Below, piece by piece: positions 26,694-35,025 of a stretch of 64,000 nucleotides of DNA. Made by a program: the position numbers and the translations under genes. The first letter of the stretch is position 1. The number at the start of each line of letters is the position of its first letter. Where the stretch lies: NCBI RefSeq assembly GCF_001401755.1, contig NZ_AVQK01000018.1, positions 1 through 64,000 on the forward strand. Direction: 5' to 3'. The stretch is from Aquimarina longa SW024 (GTDB lineage Bacteria > Bacteroidota > Bacteroidia > Flavobacteriales > Flavobacteriaceae). The notes under the pieces are model-generated. The model worked only from the letters and a program-made list of their open reading frames with translations. It was not told the DNA's origin and did not search any database.

Positions 26694-28511
26694 TTAGTTA
26701 AATTTAATAGTTGTTGCATCTGTTTTGGCACTTGTCTTTGCCTTATGTGCTATTTCTTTACCTTTGATAATTACATTACCTTTATCGGCATTTAAAACAA
26801 AGTCTTTATCTAGATTAATTGTAGTACCATTGGATTTTTCTAACCGAATCCCCTTATCAGATTTAAGCGTAATTCCGTTATTGTCCATAATGATCATATT
26901 ATTTTGTTTAGTGCTACTTATTGTTAGTTTATCATTTTTATCATCTAATTGAATCATAAACTTGTTGGTAGATGAGATTTCCATTTTTTCTTCCCTATCA
27001 TCAAATAACAAATTCCAGGACTCTTCTTTTTTTTCTTTTTTCTTAATGTGTAACCCTTTTTTAAATTGCTCTTCCTGATCATTAGCCCCTTTTTCTAGCG
27101 GCCATTCTGGTAGCGTTTTAGTATTATGCAAAGAGCCTAGAACAACAGGAAACCTAGGGTCATTACCAATGAACCCTAATACTACCTCATCGTTAATATC
27201 TGGTCTAAAAACAGTACTTCCTGTAGCTCCCGCAAAAATTGTAGATATTCTGGCAAAAAGAGTGTTGAAAGTATCATCAGAAGATTCTTTATCAGGAGAA
27301 AATATTGCCACTTCAATCATTTCATATCCTCCTGTACTTTTTGCATATCCCACTACTTTTCCATATACGAGTCCACAAATCGGAGGCATGAGATCCATGG
27401 TAGATTGCCCTTGGATAGGATATCTTTCTAAATGTGATTCGGGATCAATACCTATCTGAACTGTTGTAAACCATTCTTCTTTTATAAAATGTCGAACTCC
27501 TCCTACAAAAAATAATCCATTCCAGTTTTTTCCCAATCCTTCAATTTTAACCCAATCTCCTGGTGATATGGAATTAGTACCAAAAATTGTAAAAGTCCCC
27601 CGTATTTTGGATAATGTATTACGTTGCATGGTTGCATATCCAAACGTTTTCGATTCTGATTTTAACAAATCACCCGCATGATAATAATTACTTGTTGTGA
27701 CACCTGTTTTATCAGCTATCTCAGTAACAGTGTTATTTTTTTGTCTCTCCCAAACTATGGTTTTATCTTGTTCTATCTGAGCCTTTTGTTCGTCTATATC
27801 CCATGATGTTATTGCTATTTTATTAGCATGTAACCTCCCGTCCATTTCTGTATTAAACTCTATAACATTGGGTCTTTTACCTCCAAAACTTAAAGTTTCT
27901 ACTTCATTTGCTTCGTCCGGTTGTGGGACGACCAAACGTATTGTTCCATTCTCACAAGAGACTAATCTTCCTGTAGCTTGTGCTCTGATTACTAAAAAAT
28001 CCCAATCAGTAGTACTATATTGTGGTAAATTTTCATGAACCACATCTTGATATTCGTCATTATTTAGTGCTTCTATCTTGATGGGGATTTCATAAATTTT
28101 TCCTAATCTTTGGAACAACTGATCATCAGTCATTGTAGGTACGGTTTCTTCATTTGATGAAAGATCGTTATGATAAAATCTCAATTTTTTACCTAAGCTC
28201 ATTCTATATGCAATATCCCTGCACTCTACTTCAAGAAAAAAGGTGTTTTGCTTATTTTTGCTACGTAAATGGGTAATTACTCCTTTAAAAATGGAGGTAG
28301 TATTATCATAACCTGCCTTGACTTCAATAGTACTGCCTAAGTGTAACAAATCATTATCATACATATCTTCATTAAAGATTTCCTCATTAACAAATTCCAG
28401 ATATGCTTTCGGTATGACCTCAACCGCTCTATCTACAGTTAAATTCATCAAACTCCAAGAATTATCTTGAGATATTTCGGTTTTCCCGTCTATGAATATT
28501 TCAACTATCAT
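26694..28511 (-). CDS. eCIS VgrG-like spike protein (Afp8/Pvc8-like)
   Basis: 605-aa gp27-gp5-type spike. The first ~330 residues are the gp27-like hub (FKGVITHLRSKNKQNTFFLE, GRLHANKIAITSWDIDEQKA). The OB-fold follows at about 375-470 (GLVYGKVVGY…YEMIEVAIFSPDK, DEVVLGFIGNDPRFPVVLGS). The C-terminal beta-helix repeats are at about 505-600 (KMEISSTNKFMIQLDDKNDK, KTNNMIIMDNNGITLKSDKG-like periodicity), ending NVIIKGKEIAHKAKT. No extra effector domain is fused. Confidence 0.92.
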   Translation of the reverse strand: MIVEIFIDGKTEISQDNSWSLMNLTVDRAVEVIPKAYLEFVNEEIFNEDMYDNDLLHLGSTIEVKAGYDNTTSIFKGVITHLRSKNKQNTFFLEVECRDIAYRMSLGKKLRFYHNDLSSNEETVPTMTDDQLFQRLGKIYEIPIKIEALNNDEYQDVVHENLPQYSTTDWDFLVIRAQATGRLVSCENGTIRLVVPQPDEANEVETLSFGGKRPNVIEFNTEMDGRLHANKIAITSWDIDEQKAQIEQDKTIVWERQKNNTVTEIADKTGVTTSNYYHAGDLLKSESKTFGYATMQRNTLSKIRGTFTIFGTNSISPGDWVKIEGLGKNWNGLFFVGGVRHFIKEEWFTTVQIGIDPESHLERYPIQGQSTMDLMPPICGLVYGKVVGYAKSTGGYEMIEVAIFSPDKESSDDTFNTLFARISTIFAGATGSTVFRPDINDEVVLGFIGNDPRFPVVLGSLHNTKTLPEWPLEKGANDQEEQFKKGLHIKKKEKKEESWNLLFDDREEKMEISSTNKFMIQLDDKNDKLTISSTKQNNMIIMDNNGITLKSDKGIRLEKSNGTTINLDKDFVLNADKGNVIIKGKEIAHKAKTSAKTDATTIKFN

Positions 28512-28537
28512 GCTTTTTTCTATTGCGTCTATTGGTT

Positions 28538-29206
28538 TCAGGTTACATCATTTTCACTAAATACACTTGATATATTGCCTCTTAGGGAATTAGGTAATTG
28601 ATCGTAGGGTATTTTTTTTAATTCTTCATCATAGCCCCTCCCATTCTGAGAAAGGGTATGTACAAAATGCTTTTCATTTTTAGATGATACTCCTGTAGAC
28701 TTCTTTTCCTGTGAGATCCGCTCTTTTGTGTTTTTACTTTTATTTTGTTCCATAAATTTACATTTGGCTTTTGCTCTAATCGGAGATCCAAATCTATCAA
28801 AATGTGTATATTCAATATTAATAGATGATGCTACCCCTTCAAATAACATAGGCCCCCAAATTAATTGTAATCTTCTAGGGCGTTTCTTTTCTTTATCAGG
28901 TCGATACACTATATCCAAAAAATCATTAATCTGTGCCATAATCCCTTTTACAGGATTTAGTGTTGTTACCCCTAAAGATCCTGTGCTATCAAAAAGTAAC
29001 TGGATCTTTAAAACTGAAGGTGTAATATTGGAAAAATGATGGCTAGGTGATGTAGCACCAGGAACATACAAATCTTTATAACCATTAGAATAATCAATAC
29101 TGTAACTAGCAGGGTTTACTAGTACAGTATGGGTTTTCCACTTTGATTCTGGGGAGGTATCCAATACTTCCTTAATCAGCATGTGCTGTCGATAGCTCCT
29201 ATTCAT
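28538..29206 (-). CDS. eCIS Afp7-like protein without LysM tail
   Basis: 222-aa protein of the tube-baseplate adaptor family (Afp7/Pvc7, gp53-like). Motifs are VLVNPASYSIDYSNGYKDLY, PSVLKIQLLFDSTGSLGV, VKGIMAQINDFLDIVY and RRLQLIWGPMLFEGVASSIN followed by YTHFDRFGSPIRAKAKCKF. Typical members end with a peptidoglycan-binding LysM domain. Here the last ~60 residues are a polar, Lys/Ser-rich linker (NTKERISQEKKSTGVSS), so LysM appears absent or degenerate. Confidence 0.82.
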   Translation of the reverse strand: MNRSYRQHMLIKEVLDTSPESKWKTHTVLVNPASYSIDYSNGYKDLYVPGATSPSHHFSNITPSVLKIQLLFDSTGSLGVTTLNPVKGIMAQINDFLDIVYRPDKEKKRPRRLQLIWGPMLFEGVASSINIEYTHFDRFGSPIRAKAKCKFMEQNKSKNTKERISQEKKSTGVSSKNEKHFVHTLSQNGRGYDEELKKIPYDQLPNSLRGNISSVFSENDVT

Positions 29207-29217
29207 GATTTTTTACC

Positions 29218-29391
29218 TTACCGTTCTTTCTTGTTTTTAAATTGCTTACTTATCATTTCTTCAACATCTTTATGGGACATTTGATCCAAATAATTAGATT
29301 CTTTCCCTTGAGGAGAATAATCTGAACTAGAATGTATTGATGTGCTATCTGTATGTACTCTCACATGTAGCTCTTTAATTTCTATAGGCAT
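29218..29391 (-). CDS. DUF5908-type small eCIS protein, 57 aa (Afp6-like position)
   Basis: Short gene between the second tube-like protein and the Afp7-like gene. It starts MPIEIKELHVRVHTD, matching the DUF5908 pattern (MPIEIKEL.I…), and ends in a basic helix (EEMISKQFKNKKER). It is mostly polar with a Ser-rich centre. Its ATG overlaps the upstream region by 3 bp short of the tube gene stop, and 11 bp separate its stop from the next ATG. Genes of this type occupy the Afp6 slot in many eCIS clusters; their role is unknown. Confidence 0.8.
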   Translation of the reverse strand: MPIEIKELHVRVHTDSTSIHSSSDYSPQGKESNYLDQMSHKDVEEMISKQFKNKKER

Positions 29392-29393
29392 TG

Positions 29394-29831
29394 TTATATT
29401 CTTGTAAAATATTGATAGTTTAGTTTTATAGTTTCAAAAGCTATTTTTGATTGAGTTGCATCAAAACTGCTCACATCCCAATTGAATGGAATCGCGTGAA
29501 CAATTAACCAATTATCGATAGGCTGCTTATTTTCATCTAACAGTGATATCAGAATATTTGCAGGTACTGTTGTCATTGTTTGAAACGTAGCTTCACACCA
29601 TGTAAATAGGGCTCGGTCTTTTGTTAACCCCCTTTTTAAGGTAAGGGGGCCAAAAGAAGACCTGTTGGTAAGTTGATGAGAAAAGGCAGCAACTCCACCC
29701 TCGGCATACGGGTTTGTGGAATATCCTCCTTTTAAACCATCAATGGACTGAAAATATCCCTCTACCTCAATATTACCAAACAAAAAAGAAACTTTAAATC
29801 GATAGCTTTTATGTGGAAATATACTTGACAC
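29394..29831 (-). CDS. eCIS tube-like initiator protein (Afp5-like, gp19 family)
   Basis: 145-aa gp19/Hcp-fold protein: YRFKVSFLFGNIEVEGYFQS, GLKGGYSTNPYAEGG, PLTLKRGLTKDRALFTWCEA and FNWDVSSFDATQSKIAFETI. It is closest to the Afp5 type, which forms the first tube layer on the baseplate, judging from position after the main tube gene and its divergent sequence. It starts 2 bp after the main tube gene. Confidence 0.88.
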   Translation of the reverse strand: MSSIFPHKSYRFKVSFLFGNIEVEGYFQSIDGLKGGYSTNPYAEGGVAAFSHQLTNRSSFGPLTLKRGLTKDRALFTWCEATFQTMTTVPANILISLLDENKQPIDNWLIVHAIPFNWDVSSFDATQSKIAFETIKLNYQYFTRI

Positions 29832-29833
29832 TA

Positions 29834-30265
29834 TTATACCATTTTTTGTGTATAACCTTCATTGCAGAGCGTCATTGTTTCTATCGCAGCTTCACTCGAT
29901 CCAGCTTTTAATGATGCTGGATCCAGTTTTTTGACCCATGCTTTTCGCACTTCCCAAACGATAACGGGTTCCAATTTTGCATTAAGCATTGTAATAGTAA
30001 TATTACGACGAGCTTCATCATCTGTTTTTATGGCATTAAACCAGTTCATCGAATCTTCATCATTAGCAAACATCCCACTTTTTAATGTGATTTCTCCATA
30101 TTTAGGTTTACCTGGACTTTTCATAGGCACACTTTCTGCCATCGCACCATGTTCATAAGAGATAACATCATGCTCAAAACTGAAACCACTAACTTCTTGA
30201 AAACCTATTTTTGTACCTTCCCAATCTACACGAAAACGAAAAGTTGACAATACATAATTACTCAT
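29834..30265 (-). CDS. eCIS inner tube protein (Afp1-like, gp19 family)
   Basis: 143 aa, the canonical tube subunit: FRFRVDWEGTKIGFQEVSGF, VISYEHGAMAESVPMKSPGK, YGEITLKSGMFANDEDSMNW, VWEVRKAWVKKLDPASLKAG and SSEAAIETMTLCNEG. Hexamers stack to form the cargo-carrying lumen. It lies 16 bp after the longer sheath gene. Confidence 0.93.
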   Translation of the reverse strand: MSNYVLSTFRFRVDWEGTKIGFQEVSGFSFEHDVISYEHGAMAESVPMKSPGKPKYGEITLKSGMFANDEDSMNWFNAIKTDDEARRNITITMLNAKLEPVIVWEVRKAWVKKLDPASLKAGSSEAAIETMTLCNEGYTQKMV

Positions 30266-30281
30266 AATTGAAAGAAAATTT

Positions 30282-32264
30282 TTATGATTTTAAATAATGA
30301 CTAAATTGAATGGTGATAAATTCTGCTGGCCTCACCACTGCCATTCCGATACTTACAATCATTTTACCTGCAATAACGTCTTGCTCAGACATTGTTTCGC
30401 CCAAACCAATAGATACTGTAAATGCTTCTTCTTGGGATTGTCCGACCAATGCCCCTTCTTGCCATTGCTGGATCAAAAAACTGGTAATCATTGCTTTAAC
30501 CCGTACCCAGGTTTGGGCATTATTTGCAGAAAACAATAGTGGAGTAATCGCTTGTTCGATAGATTTTTCTGCAAAATTGAAAAAACGCCTTACTGATATA
30601 TATCTCCATTCATTAGAATTACCAGCAAGAGTACGTGCTCCCCATAGTAAAGTTCCTCTACCTGTGAAATTACGAATCACATTAATTGATTTTCCTGTAG
30701 TAGGATCTACATTTAATGCATCTTGTTGACTACGTGTTATAACTGTGACAGGACCCTTCACTCCTTGTAAACTTAAGTTTGCCGGAGAAGACCATACTCC
30801 TTTTGTTCGGTCATTCTGAGCATATAATCCCATAACAGCTCCTACAGAGGGTTGTTGTTGCATATAATGCTTTACAGCTTTTTTTGCTGATTTATACGCT
30901 GGATGTTCTGCTACTATTTTTTTCTTTGCCTGATTTAATGAAAAAGATCCACTTTCATATATAGTTGCAATTCCAGAAAAAATAATCTCTAAATTCACAA
31001 ACTTTCCAGATTTCAAATCTTGTAGTATTTGTAATCGTTTATCTTTAATGCCACCATCATCAGAAAAATCTATAACATACTCTGACAACTGATCATCTTC
31101 TTCAATCGATTCTACCGTTGTACTATTTTTGGGATTGAGTGAATACCAAGAGCGTGCTTCATCATCAATTAAGGTTGTAGTTTTATCTACCAAAGTAAGG
31201 TCTCCGTTTTTATAAGCATCACATATCCCTTTAAAACTAAGTAGTTTTTCAATCTCCTTAACAAATAAATCATTACTTTTCACTTGTTTCACCCATTGCT
31301 GTAAAGCAATTATTTCTGAACTCTTTTCTAATAGATATAATCCATTGATAAGCTCATATAGATATTTAAAAACATTGGTGAATTTTTGTTTAGTGTTTTT
31401 TCCAGAGTTTACAAAGTCTTCACTTTTCTCTTTAAACCTTCTTTGGATATTTGTAAGTAATGGTGTATCCGATCCTATTGGGAAATAAGTAGACCATGGT
31501 TCTTTTAATTCTTTGGATAGTCTCTTTATCTGATTTTCAAGATTAATTTGTTCTTTTGTATATACTCCTTTCAAAATCCCCAGATCGAGTTCTTCAAAAA
31601 TTATTTCTTGAGATGTGCCAGAGGAGATCCATGGGTAATAACAAGCTCCATATTTTAAATTATCAATGCTTGGGTTTATTACCTTTCTTGTAGTATCTGC
31701 ATCCTTTTTAGGGTTACGATTTACAGTTAGCACATCATGAATCAAAAACTTATTTTTATCTTCTCCACATTTATTAAGAATATCGCTTAACAAAGTTCCA
31801 AATTGCGAAAGGCTTAAGACCGAAACTCTTTTATTGTCAATAGTTTTCTGAACATGCAAGTCTGGAACACAGATCAAATTAGCTTCATTTACATCATCCA
31901 GAAGAATTTGATTTATTGCTAATTGTAGTGCTTCCTGTATATTTAATGTTTCATAGTTTCCTGCACTGATAACATAACAGGGACCTCCTCCATTCTTAAA
32001 ATAAAGTTGTATACAATCAGATAAAAAAAATCGTTTAGAAGGAAGTATATCAAGTATTTCATCTTTGTCATTCATGTCAAATTTGAATTCAGGAATATAC
32101 ACTTCTCCAAAGATTTCTTTAAACTCAAGCATGGATACAAGTCTTGCTCTGGTTTTATTAGTTTTTTCGGTAAATCCGATAAAAATCGGTATGGCTGTAG
32201 ATGCTCCTGCGATTGTGTTGGCAAGAGAATTCAATTCTTTTATGTAAACACCGGGTGTATTCAT
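30282..32264 (-). CDS. eCIS sheath protein, long form (660 aa)
   Basis: Contractile sheath subunit. The N-terminus has the family start NTPGVYIKELNSLANTIAGA and FIGFTEK. The C-terminal sheath core is VWSSPANLSLQGVKGPVTVI then RNFTGRGTLLWGARTLAGNS, EWRYISVRRFFNFAEKSIEQ, ending VRPAEFITIQFSHYL. Compared with the neighbouring 448-aa sheath it carries a ~200-residue insertion (about 220-430), largely helical and charged (LENQIKRLSKELKEPWSTYF). The insertion would project from the particle surface. It may be the Afp3/Afp4-type minor sheath. Confidence 0.92.
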   Translation of the reverse strand: MNTPGVYIKELNSLANTIAGASTAIPIFIGFTEKTNKTRARLVSMLEFKEIFGEVYIPEFKFDMNDKDEILDILPSKRFFLSDCIQLYFKNGGGPCYVISAGNYETLNIQEALQLAINQILLDDVNEANLICVPDLHVQKTIDNKRVSVLSLSQFGTLLSDILNKCGEDKNKFLIHDVLTVNRNPKKDADTTRKVINPSIDNLKYGACYYPWISSGTSQEIIFEELDLGILKGVYTKEQINLENQIKRLSKELKEPWSTYFPIGSDTPLLTNIQRRFKEKSEDFVNSGKNTKQKFTNVFKYLYELINGLYLLEKSSEIIALQQWVKQVKSNDLFVKEIEKLLSFKGICDAYKNGDLTLVDKTTTLIDDEARSWYSLNPKNSTTVESIEEDDQLSEYVIDFSDDGGIKDKRLQILQDLKSGKFVNLEIIFSGIATIYESGSFSLNQAKKKIVAEHPAYKSAKKAVKHYMQQQPSVGAVMGLYAQNDRTKGVWSSPANLSLQGVKGPVTVITRSQQDALNVDPTTGKSINVIRNFTGRGTLLWGARTLAGNSNEWRYISVRRFFNFAEKSIEQAITPLLFSANNAQTWVRVKAMITSFLIQQWQEGALVGQSQEEAFTVSIGLGETMSEQDVIAGKMIVSIGMAVVRPAEFITIQFSHYLKS

Positions 32265-32286
32265 TCTACTAAGAATTATATGGTGA

Positions 32287-33633
32287 TTACTTACCTACTT
32301 TATGAGTAAAAGAAAGGATGATAAACTCAGCAGGTCTTACGGTTGCTAATCCTACTTCTACACGCATGATCCCTTCAAGAATATCTTGTTTGCTCATTGT
32401 TTTTCCCAATCCGATATTTACAAAGAAAGCTTCTTCCGGTACTGCGCCCATCAACGCACCACTTCTCCATAATCCTTGTAAATAAGAAGATATCATTGAA
32501 GAAAGTGTAACCCACGTATTTGCATCATTAGGAGCAAATACGAACTGATCACAAGCTTTACCTATCGATTCTTCAACTGTAATGAAAAATCTACGAACAG
32601 AAATATAACGCCATTCGTTATTATTTCCTGCTAATGTTCTTGCTCCCCAAACCATAGTTCCTTTACCAGAAAAACTTCGGATAGCGTTAATAGATTTTCC
32701 TCCATCTGCATCTACATTCAACTTTTCCTGCTGTCCCGAGGTAATTCCTGCTACCGGTTTTATTGCTCCAATTAATGAAATATTTGCAGGAGCGTTCCAA
32801 ACACCTTTATTTTGATCTACATTTGCACAAATACCAGCCATAAAAACAGAAGAAGGTAGTATCACTGGCCATGACTTCATCAATTTTGATGCTTCCAGAT
32901 AATTTTCACTTCCTGTATCCTTTAAAGCACTAATCGATGTTCCTGCATATGTACTATCATCATCAAATGTATAAGTCATGATGGTTTCAACATTTGGAAA
33001 ATAGGATGCTCCGTATGATAAATTAGTAGTTCCTAAAGATGTTCGATATGCTGCTAATCCTTTTGAGCTATTATTATCCAGTAAATTTGCTTCTTTAGGA
33101 GCATCTAATAATGCAAAACGATCTTTCATATTAGCACAAATAGATAATATCGTTTTGGCCAAAGTTCCGTATTCATCTATATTTAATTGTACCGCTTCTG
33201 GACATACAACTAAAGTAGGTTCATCTAATTTCTCTAATTCATAAATTCCACCTAATTGATTATTACCTATAAAATCACCTAATGAAGCTTCAGTAATAGG
33301 TGATGAGCCAGAAAAATGCCCTAGAGAAATAATATAACAGGAACCACCTCCATTCATAAAATATGCTCTAAGAGCTTCATAGAAGAAAAAAGTGCCAAGT
33401 CCAGAAGGAGGATTGGTCATAGATTCGGTTATTTCTATTTTGTATTGATAGGCTCCTCCAAAATGATCCTCATATTCTTTAAGAGAATTAATACGTATAC
33501 CTGTATTGATCTCTCCTTTTTCAGTATAACCAAAAAACGCAGGGATTGAAGTTGATACTTGTACTATACTAGGAGGTAATGTTGATACTTCCTTGATTTT
33601 TACACCAGGTGTATTAGGATAGCTAATTGTCAT
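32287..33633 (-). CDS. eCIS major sheath protein (448 aa)
   Basis: Compact contractile sheath subunit, probably the major one. It starts YPNTPGVKIKEVSTLPPSIV with FFGYTEK. The C-terminal core is VWNAPANISLIGAIKPVAGI then RSFSGKGTMVWGARTLAGNN, EWRYISVRRFFITVEESIGK and VRPAEFIILSFTHKV. It is 22 bp from the long sheath gene and 22 bp from the DUF4255 gene, consistent with one operon. Confidence 0.93.
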   Translation of the reverse strand: MTISYPNTPGVKIKEVSTLPPSIVQVSTSIPAFFGYTEKGEINTGIRINSLKEYEDHFGGAYQYKIEITESMTNPPSGLGTFFFYEALRAYFMNGGGSCYIISLGHFSGSSPITEASLGDFIGNNQLGGIYELEKLDEPTLVVCPEAVQLNIDEYGTLAKTILSICANMKDRFALLDAPKEANLLDNNSSKGLAAYRTSLGTTNLSYGASYFPNVETIMTYTFDDDSTYAGTSISALKDTGSENYLEASKLMKSWPVILPSSVFMAGICANVDQNKGVWNAPANISLIGAIKPVAGITSGQQEKLNVDADGGKSINAIRSFSGKGTMVWGARTLAGNNNEWRYISVRRFFITVEESIGKACDQFVFAPNDANTWVTLSSMISSYLQGLWRSGALMGAVPEEAFFVNIGLGKTMSKQDILEGIMRVEVGLATVRPAEFIILSFTHKVGK

Positions 33634-33655
33634 AATTTTCTAGCTTTTATAAGTT

Positions 33656-34273
33656 TCAATTAATAATGGTATTTACATGGTTCTGTGAATCAATCGACTC
33701 AATTCGATCACTTATATATGCATGATCTGCAGCTGGACTAAATCCTATCACCTGTAACTTATATATTGCAAAAGGTTGTTGCTTATTCCCTATATTAGAC
33801 CACATATTATTAGAATCCTCTAGGTTAATATTATGGTAGATCATTTCTACCTTAAAATCTGGATTAGAAGCAATTGTTGTATCAGTAATGGTCACATTCG
33901 TTCCGTCCTTACTACGCTCTAAATATCTTTTCCCCTGATAGTAATTAACTACTTCGGACAGAAACATCAAGGACTGACTGTATTGTTGGGAATGAAAAAC
34001 AAAAAGTAGATATACCTTATATTGTGATTCATATACTTCATGAATCTTATTATCAAAAGATTCCTTCTGTATTAATTCATTACTACTGGTATGCTCTTGC
34101 TCCAGATTTAAAAAATGCGCTACAACCTGACCTTCGGAAGAAGAACCTTCCTCATTAAAATCTTTTTTAGCAGCATTTGCTAACATTACAATATTTTGCC
34201 CCCCCAGTTGATATTTATTTGTTAAATGCTCATTAAGATCATCTACAATAATATTAAGAATGATATGTAACAT
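33656..34273 (-). CDS. eCIS DUF4255 protein (Afp16-like tube/sheath terminator)
   Basis: 205-aa protein with the Pvc16/DUF4255 start (LHIILNIIVDDLNEHLTNKY) and FNLEQEH-type motifs (VVAHFLNLEQEHTSSNELIQ, YLLFVFHSQQYSQSLMFLSE, NMWSNIGNKQQPFAIYKLQV). Afp16-type proteins cap the distal end of the particle and stop elongation. It is the first gene of the eCIS cluster in transcription order; placing this gene first is common in Bacteroidota eCIS. Confidence 0.9.
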   Translation of the reverse strand: MLHIILNIIVDDLNEHLTNKYQLGGQNIVMLANAAKKDFNEEGSSSEGQVVAHFLNLEQEHTSSNELIQKESFDNKIHEVYESQYKVYLLFVFHSQQYSQSLMFLSEVVNYYQGKRYLERSKDGTNVTITDTTIASNPDFKVEMIYHNINLEDSNNMWSNIGNKQQPFAIYKLQVIGFSPAADHAYISDRIESIDSQNHVNTIIN

Positions 34274-34559
34274 TTTTTACAAAAAATAAGTTAATGATGA
34301 TTTGTTGATTTTCTCAAAGTGAAAAGCATATTGTTTTTAACATACTTGTTTTATAGCAATATGTTTTTTTCAAAAATAAAAGGAATAATTGCACAATGAT
34401 AGTCCCCTAATTTGGTATTTTTCAAGTACAATAAAATTGTTGTAAAGTAACTTGCAAAAATAAAAGCTTTTAGAGCACAGTTCAGAGGTGTCAAAAATGT
34501 AGAGTTCTTCCTTTTTAGATTAACCAGAATATTTGCATAAACACAACAATTGAGCTTGA
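34274..34559. promoter_or_regulatory. Probable eCIS promoter region
   Basis: AT-rich gap before the first eCIS gene with no coding potential. On the minus strand, two TATTTTTG sequences match the Bacteroidota -7 box TAnnTTTG (34371-34378 and 34455-34462, read as CAAAAATA on plus). A well-spaced TTTG -33 box is not clear for either, which would fit activator-dependent expression. Confidence 0.35.
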
Positions 34560-34932
34560 TCCGCTTTAAAAGCGAAGTCCCAAAAATTAGTAGACAAACT
34601 TATGAATGACGTAATTGATGATTATACATACAAGTCGTATAAAGAAGAAATAGATAAAGAGTTATTGCAATTAAATGAAAATCTCAAAAGTCAGAGCAAA
34701 AAAATATCTAACCTTGATGATTTTGTAGATTCAATTGTTATGTTTTCTCAAAACATCAGTAAATACTGGGCTTCGGGAAGCTTTGAAATAAAAACAAAAT
34801 TACAAGAATTGATTTTTCCTAAAAGTGTAACGATTAATCCAGAAAACAGGCAATATCTAACCAGTGAAATCAATTTCTTATTCGCTCTAAATGCAACAAT
34901 AACGAGGAGTACGGGAGCTTCTAAAAAAGAAA

Positions 34933-34954
34933 AAGCCAGTATAAATACTGGCTT
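34933..34954 (-). terminator. Terminator hairpin behind tRNA remnant
   Basis: AAGCCAGTAT-aa-ATACTGGCTT forms a 10-bp stem. On the minus strand it is followed by CTTTTTCTTTTTT. It lies just past the tRNA 3' fragment at 34963-34995, as a native tRNA terminator would. Confidence 0.7.
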
Positions 34955-34962
34955 GTCCTGTT

Positions 34963-34995
34963 TAGTATCGGGAACAGGACTCGAACCTGGACTTG
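34963..34995 (-). other. tRNA 3'-end remnant (candidate attachment site, left)
   Basis: On the minus strand: variable-loop-like GCAAGTC, T-arm CAGGTTCGAGTCCTG, then TTCCCGATACTA as acceptor end. No anticodon or 5' half follows. A 21-bp core, CGGGAACAGG…CGAACCTG on plus (34969-34989), is identical to 45270-45290. It is interpreted as an att scar of an element integrated at a tRNA gene. Confidence 0.65.
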
Positions 34996-35025
34996 CAAGA
35001 TAAATTCGGACAATTTTTCTAAGAC

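Larger units (their letters stand above)
34560..35003 (+). pseudogene. Serine recombinase, C-terminal fragment
   Basis: The longest ATG frame is 34602-35003, but the frame is open from 34560 (ALKAKSQKLVDKLMNDVIDD). The sequence matches the C-terminal zinc/coiled-coil region of Bacteroidota large serine recombinases: YKSYKEEIDKELLQLNENLK, NLDDFVDSIVMFSQNISKYW, IKTKLQELIFPKSVTIN and EINFLFALN. The resolvase catalytic domain is missing. The last ~20 codons are not recombinase: they are antisense of a tRNA 3' end and its terminator, and the stop lies in an IS target duplication. Confidence 0.75.

Noticed and set aside
16807..34273. Prophage tail module
   Set aside because: There are no capsid, portal, terminase or lysis genes. 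The AAA+ ATPase, DUF4255, CIS tape-measure and DUF5908 genes are eCIS hallmarks.
34963..34995. Intact tRNA gene
   Set aside because: Only the T-arm and acceptor end fold; there is no D-arm, anticodon stem or 5' acceptor strand within 80 bp. The same holds for the fragment at 45264-45309.
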